DNA of 64,000 nt from Anarhynchus alexandrinus (GCA_008711295.1 VUYV01000042.1:879662-943661); one strand, 5' to 3'. Shown: positions 37,901-50,876, numbered from the stretch's first letter. The notes: a model not told the origin generated them from the sequence alone. A program made the numbers and translations.

Positions 37901-40299
37901 TGAAGTGATGGTTAGACTTTGCAGAAGCCTTTCTGCTGGAAAATGAACTGTATGAGCACAGAAACTATAGTTCTGAAAGTTCATTTGGAGGCTCATGTCC
38001 TTAACTGCTGTATTAAAGGTGCTATATTAAGCCTTTTATCAGCTCTTTATAAATTTTATTATCAACTAAAAATGTCTATTTCATTTGTAACTCGCAAACT
38101 GTAAGAAAAGAAGAAAATGCATCTTTCCCTTTCCTTGCCAATATTTCATTAAGTACTTCCCCTTTTCTTTCCTAAACTCTTCAAGCATTGTGCATTTGAT
38201 TTAAAACACATCATATATACTATTTATATTCACTTCAAGGAGTTAAAACATATTTTTGGAGGTCATGAATCTAAAAAGAATAGCGGTGAAAATTCCAGCC
38301 CTATCTCCAGAAATTCATAGGCTATGTATGCTGGAATGAAACCAGTCAGAACAGTCCAAGTTGTGCCACACTTGGTGAACTTTTCCTTATTGTGATCCCG
38401 TAGCACTGAGGAAAGACAGTTTCACAAACATCTTTCTGCTGTTGTATAACCACCTCCATTTAAGGAACTGTTGGCTCTTCCTACACTTACAACACTGATA
38501 AACCTAAGTGCTACCTTTGGTCAAAGAGAGTTTTGGCCACACTATTCTTTTCTATTCTGTGAATGAAATCCTCACATGTTTCTGCTTCCACAAAATGCCA
38601 CTAATTCTTGTTCTGCTCTAACTGTGATGGGATCTGGTGTCATCAAAGCCAAAGTTTCAAGGTGGATGTGCCTTTGCCTTCTGGATCTAGTGAGTTCTCT
38701 GTAAGATCAAAATATTTTAAAATATATGTCCTCAAAGGACATATTTTCTTTAAATAAAAAGCAAAAATTTAGTTATTTAAGTAGAGAAGACTCAAGTAAG
38801 GAAAATTTGCTTGGAGACATCCTTTGTCGATTGTCCTTGCTTTTCCCTACTCAATCACCTTCTGAGTAGCGTCAATCTCAGACCCTTCTGGACCGTAAGC
38901 ATCTTTCTTTCAGGAAAGATGCCTTCTGAAGTCTTTTTGCTACCTGCTCTCCACTGCAGTTGTATAATATCCTTTCATGAGCTTCAAGCTCTTACTTGTG
39001 ACTGTAGATGACTGTCTCAGCCAAACCCCACTGTCTCCAAGATCCTCTGCCTTGAGTATGCTCAGTAACTGTGTCAGGGAAGGAAATGTCTCCCTTCTCC
39101 TCCCAGCAGACTCTTTGTACCCAGCTGCCTTACTAAGGGAACATAATCATGACTCCAAATGCACAATAAAGCAGATGCCACCTGGCACTATCACGAAAAA
39201 AAAAAAAATAGAAGATATGTTTCTTTGCTGGTTAGAAGCCACGAAACAAAGCAGGATGCAATTAGTATCTGCAAAGCCTTTGAGCACACGGTGCATATAG
39301 TTATCAGCATGTGTGCCAATACAGACTGAATAAGGAAGGATCTTTGGAACCATCTTGTCTTTCAGAAGTGCTCTGCGCTTCCCTTGCACTCTGGGAAGTC
39401 TGCTGGGTGCCCATGCAACCTGATTTACTAAGAAGACTGGTGAGACACACTAAAAGAAATCAGTTTCCAAGCACAAGATATTTTTTAGACGTGCTATTTT
39501 CAAACCTTCACAGCTCAGCCAAATCAAACCCAATTTTCCCTGGAACACCTGAATGCACTGCTTCTCAATAAGGAATAAGTATCTGCCAATTTCTAATTTT
39601 CTAGGTTCAGCTGATTCATCAGTACAGTTCTTCAGCAAGTAGTCATAAGGCAGTTTATAACAGAAGAAGTCAATTTTAGTCTTCTTATATTCCAGAGGAC
39701 TGAACAGTATTAACCCAAACACTGTAGAAAAATAAACAAATTGCAGGTTTAGACTAGGCTTGGAAAATTTTAATCTCCAAGGCAAACATTTCAGGAGAGT
39801 AGGAATGGGTGAAAAAAAGGATTTTAGAAGGCAATATTTAGGAATCTACTGTTAGAATAGCAGCTGTAACAAACATTAATTAGTCTGAAAACCAGTAACT
39901 TCAGTTAAACTATCTTTTCTTGGCACTCTAAAATGTATTGAAGTGTTGATAATCACAAAATTTGAAGTGGTTTCCTGACTAAAGGGTTTACAAAAGATTC
40001 ATTGCAGTAATTCTACAAATATAAAACCATTGTTTATGCATCTCAATTCACAACCCCAAAGTTATTATTTATAAACATTACTCCACATTGATACATCAAA
40101 GTGATACGTTTGTCTGCCTAACAGTACATTTGACAATTAAGACTGACTGACAAAGTGGAAAGAAATTTTGTTTCTTGATGAGAATTTGAACAAGTGAGAA
40201 TATTAATGTAAGAAAACATGTCCTCAGATTTGCCCCTGGGTGTGGCCTGGCTCAACGGCCTTTCCTTTGGAAAAGCAGGATAGAAAGAAAAGTAAATTT
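34996..40299. other. About 5.3 kb without recognised genes
   Basis: AT-rich DNA. Includes a T-run near 37742-37753 and a short hairpin at 38719-38747. Frames such as 36186-36533 (plus) and 38977-39300 (plus) have no recognised signature. Confidence 0.4.
38719..38747. other. Short inverted repeat (hairpin)
   Basis: The arms tatgtcct and aggacata are perfect reverse complements around a three-base loop (caa). An AT extension continues the pairing on both sides with a two-base bulge. It is AT-rich and too short for a typical microRNA precursor. Confidence 0.5.
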
Positions 40300-41250
40300 T
40301 GGTGGGTTGACCTTGGCCAGCTGCCAGAGACCCACTCAGCTGCTTTCTCGCTCCCCTTTCTCAGACAAGGATGGGGGAGAAAGTAAGATGGAAAAGCTGA
40401 TGGGTCGAAATAAAAACGGGGAGATCACTTACCAGTTGTCATCATAGACTTGACTTGGGTAAAATTAATTTACTCTATTGACAATTAAAATACATTTGGA
40501 CAGTGAGAAACAAAGACAAATTAAAACACCTTTCCCCCCCTCCCTTTTTCCCAGGATCAACTTCACTCCTTCATTTCCAAATCCTCTGCCTCCACCTTCC
40601 CACATTGTGCAGCACAGGGCAGATGGGTAATGGGGACTGTAGTCAGTCCAAAACAGTTCCTCTCTGCTTTTCCTTCCTCCTCACATTTTTCACCTGCTCC
40701 AGCATGGGTTCTTTCACAGGCTGCAGTCCTTCAGGTCAACCTGCTGCACTGTGTGTGCCTCCCCAGGCCACAGTTCCTGTCAGCAGAACCTGCTCCAGCA
40801 CAGGTTCTCCACAGACTGCAGCTTCCTTCAGGGCACAGACATCTGCTTTGGCATGGTCCTCTCCACAGGTTGCAGAGAATACCTGCTCCATCATGGTCTT
40901 TTTCACAGGCTGCAGGGGAATATCTGCTCTGGTACATGAGCACCTCCTCACCCTTCATCTCCTTGACCTAGGTTTTTGCAGAGCTGTTTCTTATACTTTT
41001 TTCTCCTTACTGACATGTAGCATTTTATCCTTTCTTAAACTGCTTTTCACAAAGGCACCACCAGCATTGTTGACTTGCTTAGCTGTGTCCTGCAGTGAGT
41101 CCGTTGGACCTGATTTGAACTGGCTGTGTCCAACATGGGGACAGCCCCTGCCCTCTTCTCACAGAGGCCACCTCTGCAGCCTCCCTGCTGCCAAAACCTT
41201 GCCACGGACATCCAGTAAAGAAACAAAAGCAGCAACACATCTCATTGCAA
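40300..41250 (-). mobile_element. Solo LTR, same ERVL-type family as the 1.6-kb LTR, antisense
   Basis: The plus strand opens with tggtgggttgaccttggcc, the reverse complement of the family's terminal caacccacca. It then shows the reverse complement of the poly(A)/U5 region, the U3 tandem units (40693-40940), and the U3 start with gcaccaccagcattgttgac and gccacctctgcagcctccct. The far edge, near gcagcaacacatctcattg at about 41230-41250, is approximate. The poly(A) signal is changed to AATAGA (tctatt at 40474-40479). There is no internal retroviral sequence, so it is a solo LTR. A 253-codon frame at 40503-41264 on the plus strand is antisense to the LTR and is not a gene. Confidence 0.82.
40693..40940 (-). 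repeat. Six-unit degenerate tandem repeat in U3
   Basis: Units start near 40693, 40740, 40789, 40839, 40881 and 40919, each with the pattern cctgctccagcatggt...ccacaggctgcag and a length of 38-51 bp. On the sense strand they read as the ctgtggaa...cctggagcagg type shared with 1685-1860. Copy number differs between the two LTRs, as is common for U3 arrays. Confidence 0.8.
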
Positions 41251-42391
41251 AGGCGGGCTCCTAGCACTGAAGAAAACCATGGACTAGAGCAGTCTATGTC
41301 CCACTTCTGGTTCTGGATCCTGTACCCTTCTTGAATAGTCTTAGGCCATGTGCTATCTGCTCTCCTAGCACACAAGTTCTCCTCTCTCTTGGAGGAGCAT
41401 GAGGTGCTCAGATACTATGACAAATATAATATAGACAATGTGAGTAGCAAAGTGAGAGAAATCCATCCTCGTACAGTCCATACTAGGGAATATTAGATAA
41501 GAAAATATTTTCTTTAATCTACAAGCTATTATTTCTAGATTTTCCTGGAAAGATCAGCCATTTTTTTACAGTGTATATTTCCCCTCTCCTTGGTGACTAC
41601 ATGTAGGACAGATCTATGCTCTGAATTTGTTTTATGACCACTCTTCATGTCAAACTTCTCAGAACTAAAGTTGAAAATACTAGCAAATAATTTTCTTCTT
41701 AAGCATGGAGTCTTGACATGAATTTAGACAAATTTAGAGAAATAACTGTCTCCCATTCAAATTTCTTAATAAAAATTATCTAGAAACAAACTTGCAATCT
41801 TCAAAACAAGAAAGGACAGAAATTCTGACATCAAAAGAGCTTAAGAAAGGAAAAGTTAGTTATTGTCTGAAAGAAAATTCTTGATTTGTTTGTAATGTTT
41901 CTAGCTTCAGTTCCTTCCAGATTCTCTGAGTACTGAGAAGGCAGTGAAGGTGCAGAGGGAAATGAAAAGTTATTAGTCCCTTCCCTTCCCTTTTCTTCCA
42001 TTCCCTTTTATTTGTGGTTGGAAGAAAGGAAAGTTATTTTCTGAAAACACACATGAAATTAGATTCTATTTGTGTTTCTGAATGAAAATCTCAGCTGCAT
42101 GTCTGATAGCATCAGTAACGTCCAAGCTTGAAAAGTGTCTTTTTCTCTACACAGAATTCTGGAGATCCTTACTTGTGAGACATTTGCTCCCTCTTTAGAT
42201 GATGACTTTGAAAAGAGTCATTCATTGGTCCTTATGCCAAGCTTCTGAGAGTCCAAGGAAGGTGCTCTTTCTGTGGAAGAGTATTTTTACCGAGGAAATT
42301 ACAAGCAGTTTCTGAACATGTGTGAGTATATTTTAAGGAAAACTATAGCCATTCCATAATTTCCTCTGGGACAGTGAGGAAAGGAATAATG
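41251..42391. other. Spacer with a possible short ancient relic
   Basis: No gene. The words tgaggtgctcagatactatg and acaaatataa (about 41406-41435) resemble the 3' end of MIR/L2-type elements common in other reptiles, but too little remains to be sure. The rest is unrecognised AT-rich DNA. Confidence 0.35.
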
Positions 42392-42450
42392 GAATCACGG
42401 AATTTTCAGAGTTGGAAGGGACCTCTGGAGATCATCTAGTCCAACTCCCA
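42392..42450 (-). mobile_element. Short CR1 3'-end fragment, antisense
   Basis: The words aatcacggaattttcagag, ttggaagggacctctggag and atcatctagtccaactccc are the reverse complement of the last 60 bp of CR1. Similarity then stops, so this is an extremely 5'-truncated insertion or a remnant of one. Confidence 0.85.
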
Positions 42451-44680
42451 AGGAGTTTGAGTCTGCAATGAAGTAGAAGTAACCTCACAGAATGACAACT
42501 GAATTACATCCATGGGATGCAAATGACTACTTGGTGTCAGCAAGATCAAAGAATGTTTCAAGGAAACTAAAGTAGTGCATGTAAACAGCCTACAGGATGG
42601 ACATTTCTCCTCTCGCTGTGCATGTCATCACCGGTACCTTACGTATGTTGTGTCTGAGAACAGAAATTTCTTCCTTCTAGTTGCTGTAAGAATGATGTTG
42701 GAACTCTGCTTTCTCCTGACATTCAGGAAATTATAATGAACCCTTTCTGCTTGCTCTGAGGGACTCATATTTGATGCAAGAGACAAGAGAGCTTTGAAAG
42801 CTGTTCCCAACTCAGTACTATTGATATCTGGCCTGGTACCAATGAAGGCAGTCTTTCTGTGACTGGATCAACTCTCTTGGCTCAGATTTTTGCCTTTGTG
42901 CCAGCTGGGAGCCACATTTCACTGTGCCTTGCACTTCATCTACACACTGGCAGAAGCCAGATTTCCCTGCAGGCTGCTTAACCATCTTGGCATGGCTCTT
43001 GTCCAAATGCTGGCTGGGAGCTGGTTCCTCTGTGGCCTTCTCAGTTCTCTTGACATGAACATTGCTCAGACACCAACTGAGAGCTCAGTTCCTGAAGCCC
43101 GCTGTTTCCATCTGCTAATTCTGAGTGGCAACAAAAAGAGAGGGGCTATCCTTCAAACCACCTCAGATTTTTTTTTTTCCTTTGGAAGTTTCTGAAGGGA
43201 AAAAGACAGAGATAAAGAAACACACACTAGATTAAATATTCTGTGAAACCTCTGTTCCAAAAAGAAATTGGAAGTCCAGCCTCTGTGTGTCTGGGTCAGT
43301 TCCGCCTGGGTAATCAAGCTACAGCTGGCTGTAATTAATCTGCAAAGAAATGAAGGACTGGCCTGTGGGATGCTTTGCTTCATCCACTTAGTACAGAAAA
43401 TCCACAGTGATTTCTGTATGATAGGGTTCTTACTTACAAATGAGTTCTAGGCTCTTGCTCTTTGATCCTGATCTCTGCATCTCTTTCCTCTAATTCTTTT
43501 TGTAACTACTGACTGGTTTGCGTGTCTTTATGATTGTCTACTCCTTTTCTTAGTCTTCAGTTGAATAACATTCTTGGGTTCTTGATTATATTGCAGATTT
43601 ATTTTTCCAGACTCGTGGAAAAATATTTCCTTTTTTGGTTCACTATAAATAGGTCTATCTGGTTTTTATTCAGCCTTAAGTTCTGAATGCAAATGTCCCT
43701 GTTTTAACCTACATTTCCATGATGGGATATTGTCTGGATACATAGAAATCTGGAAGTCTCTTCCTGACAAATGGCGTTGAGCCTAGATTCTGAGTGAAGA
43801 TCTTTCTCTCTCTGTATGGAGATGGAGAATGTTTATCTCCCACAAACCAAGACAAGATAAGTGTGAGAGCGTTACCTCCTTCTGCAGCTTTAATGCACCA
43901 ATGTATCTCCAGTTCTGCTGATCCCAAATGATGAAAAGTCCTGAGTCAGACATGAGAAATCGTGACACTTTTTCTGAAAACTTATGACTATTAAGCGTTT
44001 ATAAAAGCTGCAAATCTTGAATGTCCTTGGCATTTGGGAGGTGGAGAGGTGGTGGGGGAGGAAGAAATGTAAAGGGAATGCTTATTACTGAGAATTATTT
44101 AGCAGAGCAAATAGCTTTACAGCCTCTTTACTGGAGATGTTAGTAGGCAGATTTGAACATTGGTACCCCTCCTTTGACAAATGTCTTCATATTTATCTTA
44201 ACTTCCTTACTTGTCTTTATGATGACTTTGAGTAAGCACTTTGAAAATGTCTGGAGAGTGAAAGGAAGACGCTAGACAACCTTAACCCCTAAAAATTTTA
44301 TATTCTCTTGGTTAACTGGTTAGGTCACATGGTCCTTGCCCACTGCTTGAATTGTATAGTAGGAAGAAACTGCTCTGCCTATTACTCATTTTACAATCAA
44401 ATAACTTGCTAATAAATTTAGATGAATGCTTAAAAACTTGTGCTAAAAACATGATCTGAATGGCAGCCATCTGTGGGCAGATAGTCACTTCCAAATGTAC
44501 TTACAGCCTCTGGGCCCACAGGGCCAAAAGGTGAGTTCCTGACTTCATTTGTAGTCTTTCAATTTGCATGCTGCTATTTTAAGATACTCTCTGGGTAATA
44601 AACTGCAGTAAAAAGTCATGCTGAGAGAGGGGAGATAACTGGTGTCAGGTCAGTTATAGGGGGAGACAGTTTTGCGCAGT
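42451..44680. other. Unannotated spacer
   Basis: No gene or repeat family recognised. There is a T-run at about 43170-43179 and a G-rich patch near 44035-44065. A plus-strand frame at 42890-43195 has no recognisable domain. Confidence 0.4.
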
Positions 44681-45618
44681 CACAGAATCACAGAATGGTT
44701 GAACTTGGCAGGGACCTCTCAGGATCATCTTGTCCAAGCTCCTTATCAAGCAAGGCCACCTAGAGACAGTTGCCCAGGACTGTGTTTAGTCATATTTTTA
44801 ATATCTCCAAGGATGGAGACTCCACAACATCCCTGGGCAACATGTGCTAGTGCTCAGTCACCCTCACAGCAAAAATTGTTTTCTGATGTTCAGAGAGAAC
44901 CTCCTGTGTATCAGTTTGTGGCCATTGCCTCTGGTCCTGTCACTGGGCACCACTCAAAAGAGCCTGGCTTTGACCTCTTTGCACCCTCCCTTCAGGTATT
45001 TATGTACATTGGTGAGTTTACCCCCTTGAGCGTTCTCTTCTCCAGGCTGAATAGTCCCAGCTCCATTAGCCTTTTCTCATAGGAGAGATGCTCCAGTCCC
45101 TTCATTATCCTTGTAGCCCTTTGTCGGACTCTCTCCTGTATGTCCATGTCTCTCTTGTACTGGGGAGCCCAGAACTGGACAATACTCCAGCTGTGGCCTC
45201 ATCAGTGCTGAGAAGAGAGGAAAGATCGCCCTTCTTGAGCTGCTGCCAGTACTTTGCCTAATGCAGCTGAGGATACCATTTGCCTTCTTTGCAGCAAAGG
45301 CATGTTGCTGGCTCATGTTCAACTTTATGTCCACCAGGACCTCCAGGTCCCTTTCTGCCAAGCTGCTTTCCAGCCTGTACTGCTGCATGGCATTGTTCCT
45401 CCTCAGGTACAGGATTTTGCACTTCCCCTGGTTGAGCTGCATAAGGCTCCTGTTGGCCCATTTCTCAAGCCTGTTTCTCAAGCCTCTCAAGCCCTCTGGA
45501 TGGCAACGTGACGCTCTGGTGTATCACCCGCTCCTCCCAATTCAGAAGTGTCTGCACACTTGCTGAGGGTCCACTCTGCTCTGTCATCCAGATCATTAAT
45601 GAAAATGTTAAACAGGAT
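44681..45618 (-). mobile_element. CR1 LINE 3' fragment, antisense
   Basis: It starts cacagaatcacagaatggtt, followed by gatcatcttgtccaagctcc. It runs through the reverse complement of the ORF2 C-terminus and the region just after the reverse-transcriptase core (gatcattaatgaaaatgtta, then aaacagga at 45617). About 940 bp, 5'-truncated and moderately diverged. Confidence 0.92.
45077..45490 (-). pseudogene. CR1 ORF2 C-terminal remnant
   Basis: A 137-codon minus-strand frame reads LMQLNQGKCKILYLRRNNAM, LEVLVDIKLNMSQQHAFAA, KKANGILSCIRQSTGSSSRR and FSALMRPQLEYC. It then loses the frame near the QFWAPQYK-type block. The remaining C-terminal segments towards 44880 are split into other frames. Non-functional. 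Confidence 0.8.
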
Positions 45619-46759
45619 TTTGTCAATACATAAATATTAATGATTTAATGTTATGTTTAAAAATTAACTCCAATACCAGAAGAGGTATTTCTTACATTGT
45701 AATACTATTAATGATCTATAAATGGATAGAGGTTCATGTTAAAAGGTTTTTAAACAGAACTCTCTGTAAAATCTAGTTAAAAAAAAAAAATAATAACACT
45801 GTCCCTGGTCTTTCACCAGTTTATCTGATTTGTAGAAGTGTAGTTTCAATTTGTCTGAAACAAACTTTCAAAAAATTAAAATACAAAAATTTTGAAATAC
45901 AATTATAAACACAAAATCACTAGAGGCATTTTAAAAATTTGGATTATTTTGATCCATTACTAGGTGAATTGTTTAACATGCATGCAACAGGAAAAAGTGA
46001 ATTCCATAAGATGTAGGTATTGCTCTGAAAAACAACCATGTGAATATGCTCCTTCTTACTCCATATCTTTATTTTCTTGGAGCATATCTTGCATACTTGG
46101 AGTATATCTTCTGAAATTACTACTTACTACTTCCAGAGCTGTAGAACTAACACAACTCTATCAGAATTGACTGATTTGTTCCTCACTGGTGTTCACACAC
46201 TGCTGGCAGAATTGTTAATATTGTCCTTGGTATTTCAGGGCATGAAATTTTTTGTTGATATGCATTAGTGGCAGCCCACAGAAAGGAAGAGCATTTCCAT
46301 GATATAACTAAAAATGTAATTTGATGACCATGGGCTTGCACAGATGTAAATGAAGGCAGTAATCAGTCTGAAAAACCTTTGTTACTGACGGTGGTGCACA
46401 ACTGAGAAAGAATTGAGTTTTGTTTTCAGAATCTGTGTTGGTATTACAAGATTGAAATAAAGATGAAAAAATTTTTTACTGTTATTCTGCTCTAATTTGC
46501 CCTAAGAATTACAACATAAAAACATTTCCTGTATCACAACAGTGCTACAATACACTAGTATTGACCTTGATGGATTTCCATAAAAGAATACATTTGAAAA
46601 TGTAATTGGAATAGGGGTGAAAACCGATTTTCTGAATTTCTTACAATGACCATTTTATCTTTATTTAACTACAGTTAAATAGTAGTAGTAGCAGTGGCTA
46701 CTCTAGCTTCCTTCTGGACACAGTTAGGAACCTTGATAAAGCTGAAATAGTTTGACAGC

Positions 46760-46846
46760 AAAAACCTCCCCAAAAGAAACCCAAACCCCCAAACAGAACA
46801 GAACATAAGAGAAAACAAAACAAAAAAAAGACAACCAAAAAAAGGC
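46760..46846 (+). repeat. A/C-rich low-complexity tract
   Basis: Runs of the type aaacccaaacccccaaacag and aaaacaaaacaaaaaaaaga, almost free of T. Low-complexity sequence similar in style to tracts at 50831-50876 and 57312-57360. Confidence 0.7.
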
Positions 46847-48043
46847 CTTTCCCAGGCTGTATTATTTTTACTGAACTTCTCTTGCAGGGCTACAAGAAGA
46901 GGATTTGGACAAAACATGTATTTTTATTTCTGCCCCTACAGTGCTGCTTTGCCACTCTTGTCTTCCACTTCCCTATATGATAGCCTCTGCAGAATGTGGG
47001 TTTGCTAACATGGCTACAGAAACAGGTCCAAACAACTTGCCTTTGTTTTAATGGATTCCTTTAATTCCACTAATTTTGAAAGTGCTTGACAGTCATGGCA
47101 GCACTGGTATACTTTGCAATGTATAAACATAAAGAAGGAAATGTGTAGAAAGAATTTCTCTTTTATCTATTTTTTTTCCCCAGATCCATAGCAAAACAGA
47201 AAGAAGAGGGGGAAAAAAAAAGGAATTCCGGTTAAGATACACAGGCTTCCACTATGTGTTTTGAAAGAGCATCTTTCTGAGTTCTTGTAAACTTGTAGAG
47301 ATCATCCCCCCCAACAAGAAGAGGTCTGAACCCCTATTCCCACCAATGGGGAGAGGGCTGTAACGTGATGCCTGGAGGAGCCAGGACAGAGGAACTAAAG
47401 ACCAGAGCAGGACGAGCTCCCTGAAGGCATGGAGGATGCAGCCAGCAGGTCGTAAGTGTGAACTACATGCCTATTTTCAGAACACTGCCAAAATATATTG
47501 AGCCTTGGACATACCCAAAGTCATATAAACCCATCTTCCTACACAAGGCTCCACTAGAGACAGTCTGACTGAAACAACCCTTGAAGTCACAGCCATTGCC
47601 AAACAGCCTGTGGCAGACAGCCTTTCTCCAGCGCATTCCACCCTCTTCCCTGGGGCTGTCTCCCAGGCACCCCGCTGCTGTGCCAGGCTTGGCAGAGGTG
47701 TCCCTCGCTCTCCCGCCTTCCCCCAGCCTGCCTGAGCTCCCATCTCCGCACAGGGGTGGTATGCAGGGGTGAAGTTCTTGCTCGTGCCTTGGGTGAGACT
47801 GCCTGTGGCTGGGCTGCCAGGAGACAGGATAAGAAGAACATAGGGTTAGTATGAAAACCAGAGATGTGAGGACCTCAGCTCTTTTTTCCAGATATATCGT
47901 TGAGGTGCTTTTGATGCAGTATGTGCCACCTGCAGCTAAAAATCCTCTGTTTACGTATTGTCGGAGATAGCTTAGAGCTCAATAATTTTCTTTCTTTGAT
48001 TAATAAGGTATTTTTTGGCAAGGAAAAAAAAAAAGATTACCCA

Positions 48044-48090
48044 TATTTAAAAGTGTGCATTTTTTATATTTAAGAGTGTGTATTTTTTTA
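48044..48090 (+). repeat. Two-copy tandem repeat, unit about 23-24 bp
   Basis: tatttaaaagtgtgcatttt and tatttaagagtgtgtatttt follow each other directly with two substitutions. A small local duplication. Confidence 0.65.
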
Positions 48091-49703
48091 CTTCTCGGTG
48101 GTAATTGAATCAGTTTTAATCCCTCAATATTCTGACTAGGTAAAACTAATTTATTTCAGTCTCTCTTGTCCTGTTAAACTATTAACTTTTGGGGACTTAG
48201 GGAACCTTTCACAGATCATTTCCCTAACACCTAGTGCTAGGATGGACTGTGCTAAAACTTGTTTCTCTTTATGCTGCTACAAATCAAATAGCAAATGCAA
48301 TTTGATGCTATAATTTTAAACTTTTTAAAACTCTTGTGAGCAAGCCATCAAAGACTAGCCAGCAACACCTAAACAATCATTCATTCTTCATTCATTTATA
48401 ACATTTTCCAATCCAACAAACGTAAAGAGGAAGTAAGCAGCATATTAGTAGCTATACAAAAAGACATCTACTAGGAACCATTGAATGTTTAGATGGAATG
48501 TCTTTTTCCAGCATCAGTGTTTTACAGAGTATTAAAAATTATTGTTGCTCCTATTGTAAATAAATACTGAATTACAGAAATTGTAAAAATACAGTGTTTA
48601 TAAAAGAACTTGGACAACACAGGTTTTATTTCCCTTTTTTTTCATACCTTCCTACAAAACTATGTCATGAACTATATGTAAAGATATACTGTGGGAAAAT
48701 AAATACATCACTGTTTTTTAGGAAGGCATCTGTCCACATTAATATTCCTACCACTTTTTAGCAATCCAGTCTCATGCCTAGAGCTTTTTAATTAATAAAG
48801 ACTAATTATATTTTTTAGCACTTTTTACTTGTTATTGATTTTAAAGTATTTATTCACTACTTTTCTGACTAAGTATAAAATTGTAATGAAAATTCATCTG
48901 CCTCTAATCTCTATTTTACTTAGTAGTAGGGGAAAAAAGTAATTGGAACTATTAAAAAAAGTTGAGTGTGAATAGAAAAGACCCCCCATGGAATGCCTGT
49001 GCCATGAAAATGTTTTTGTGTCAGTAAAATGTTTAAAATCCCATTAGGCCTCAAGCTCTTAAATGAGATTAAAGTTTCGCAGAGACCTTTCCAGGTTCAG
49101 GAGGGGGTGATTTCCAAATATATTTAGCTAGTGTCAGATTAAGTTCTTAAGGACTGATTTTTCAAACATGCTGCTAGGAATGTCTTTAATGACATTCAGC
49201 AAATGTTTGTTAAGTAGATCCTTCAGATTCAGATCTAGCAATAAACTTTTTATACATGGTCCCATGGTTCCCCATGGGAATTTTTTGCGAGGTCGGAGTC
49301 TTAGCCAAAGTTATTTGAATTCTTTTAAATTAAATACATTAGGTAGTAACTTAAAAACCTGACTACTTAAAGTGAGCGCTGTCAATTTTTATCTTAAATA
49401 ATGGCCTATGATGTTCACATAGTTATTTTGCAAGTAGTATTATATTACAGCTGTGAACTGTTCTTCACAAAGTCACATTTCATTCTAATATGAGGATCCT
49501 ACTGTGCACAGAATTGTTTGTTCACACTCTATTTAGTTCCATAGTAATTGTACTAAACTAATTTCATTGTCAGAACAGTCCAAGGTATCCAGAGCTGTGC
49601 CCTATGGAATAAAATTTTCCAATCAAAAGGGGCAAGACCAGATTTAAAAAAGACTCTAACTGAATCTAGATCAAGTTTAGATCTAGTCCCTCCCAAGTTC
49701 CTA

Positions 49704-50655
49704 GAATCACAGAAACATAGAATGGTTTAGGTTGGAAGGGATCTTAAAGATCATCTAGTTCTATCCCTCCTGCCATGGGCAGGGACACCTTCCACTGTAC
49801 GAAGTTACTCAAAGCCACATCCAGCCTGGCCTTGGACACTTCCAGGGATGGGGCATCCACAGCTTCTCTGGGAAACCTGTGCCAGTGTCTCACCACCCAC
49901 ACAGAAAAGATTTTCTTCCTAATATTTAATCTAAATCTACCACCTTTCAGTTTAAAACCATTGCCCCTCATCCTATCACTACCCTCTCTGATAAAGAGTC
50001 CCTCCCTATCTTTCCTGTAGGCTCCCGTTAAGTACTGGAAGGCTGTGATAAGGTCTTCATGGATCCTTCTCTTCTCCAGCCTGAACAATCCCAACTCTCA
50101 GCCTTTCCTTATAAGAGAGGTGCTCTGGCACCTCTTCGATCATCTTCGTGGCCCTCCTCTGGACCCACACCAACAGGTCCATGTCCTTCTTATGTTGGGG
50201 GCTCCAGAGCTGGACACAGTACTCCAGACGGGGTCACACAAGAGTGGAACAGAAGAGCAGAATTCCCTCCCTCGACCTGCTGGCCATGCTTCTTTTGATG
50301 CAGCCCAGGATGTGTTTGGCTTTCTGGGCAGTGAGCACACGTTGCCGGCTCATATTAAGTTTCTCATCCACCAAAACTCCCAGGTCTTTCTCCTCAGGGC
50401 TGCTCTCAATCCATTCTCTGCCCAGCCTGTATTTGTGCTTGGGATTGCCCTGACCCATGTACAGGACCTTACACTTTGCCTTGTTGAGCTTCATGAGGTT
50501 TGCACAGGCCCACTTCTCAAGCCTGTCCAGGTCCCTGTGGATGGCATCTTTCCCTTCCATTGTGTTGTCTGCACCACATAGTTTGGTGTCATCAGCAAAC
50601 TTGCTGAGGCTGCACTCAATCCCACTGTCTATGTTGCCAACAAAGATGTTAAGCA
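49704..50655 (-). mobile_element. CR1 LINE 3' fragment, antisense
   Basis: It starts aatcacagaaacatagaatg, followed by ggttggaagggatcttaaag. It reads through the reverse complement of the ORF2 C-terminus and ends near caacaaagatgttaagcag. About 950 bp. It lies 290 bp from a second CR1 in the opposite orientation, so the two form an inverted pair. Confidence 0.93.
49744..50560 (-). pseudogene. CR1 ORF2 C-terminal remnant in two pieces
   Basis: The upstream piece at 50560-50234 reads [38 protein letters not shown] and [19 protein letters not shown]. The downstream piece at 50094-49744 reads MGLFRLEKRRIHEDLITAFQ, GSDRMRGNGFKLKGGRFRLN and VVRHWHRFPREAVDAPSLEV. Between them the RPHLEYC-type region is frameshifted around 50100-50230. 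No catalytic region is present. Confidence 0.82.
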
Positions 50656-50830
50656 GTTAGCAATAGTATTTTCAATTCAAATTAAAAGAATATTTAAAAA
50701 TTATCTTCAAGTGCAGATTTCATCATATTTTCACTGAGATGGCTAGTTTGCTAAGTGTGATAATAGATATGAAAGATGTACAGAGTTGACATTTAGAAGG
50801 ATATTTTTATAATTATGTGGCATTTTTATT

Positions 50831-50876
50831 AAAAAAACCCCAAACAAACAAACAAAAACCCAAACCAAAACCAAAG
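50831..50876 (+). repeat. A/C-rich simple repeat
   Basis: aaaaaaaccccaaacaaaca continues with aacaaaaacccaaaccaaaa: a T-free low-complexity tract lying between the two inverted CR1 copies. Confidence 0.8.

Larger units (their letters stand above)
45619..49703. other. About 4.1 kb without recognised genes
   Basis: AT-rich, with an A-run at 45780-45790, an A/C-rich tract at 46760-46846, and a locally GC-richer patch at about 47380-47800. That patch has frames on both strands but no recognisable product. A tandem repeat lies at 48044-48090 and a small palindrome at about 49262-49279. Confidence 0.4.

Noticed and set aside
40503..41264. 253-codon open frame on the plus strand, the longest in the window
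   Set aside because: It lies antisense to a solo LTR and its cysteine/serine-rich repeats arise from the U3 tandem units. No known domain and no gene context.
47380..47840. GC-richer patch as a CpG-island promoter or exon
   Set aside because: It contains few CpGs, frames on both strands are of similar length, and the gtaagt word at 47452 lacks a supported exon.
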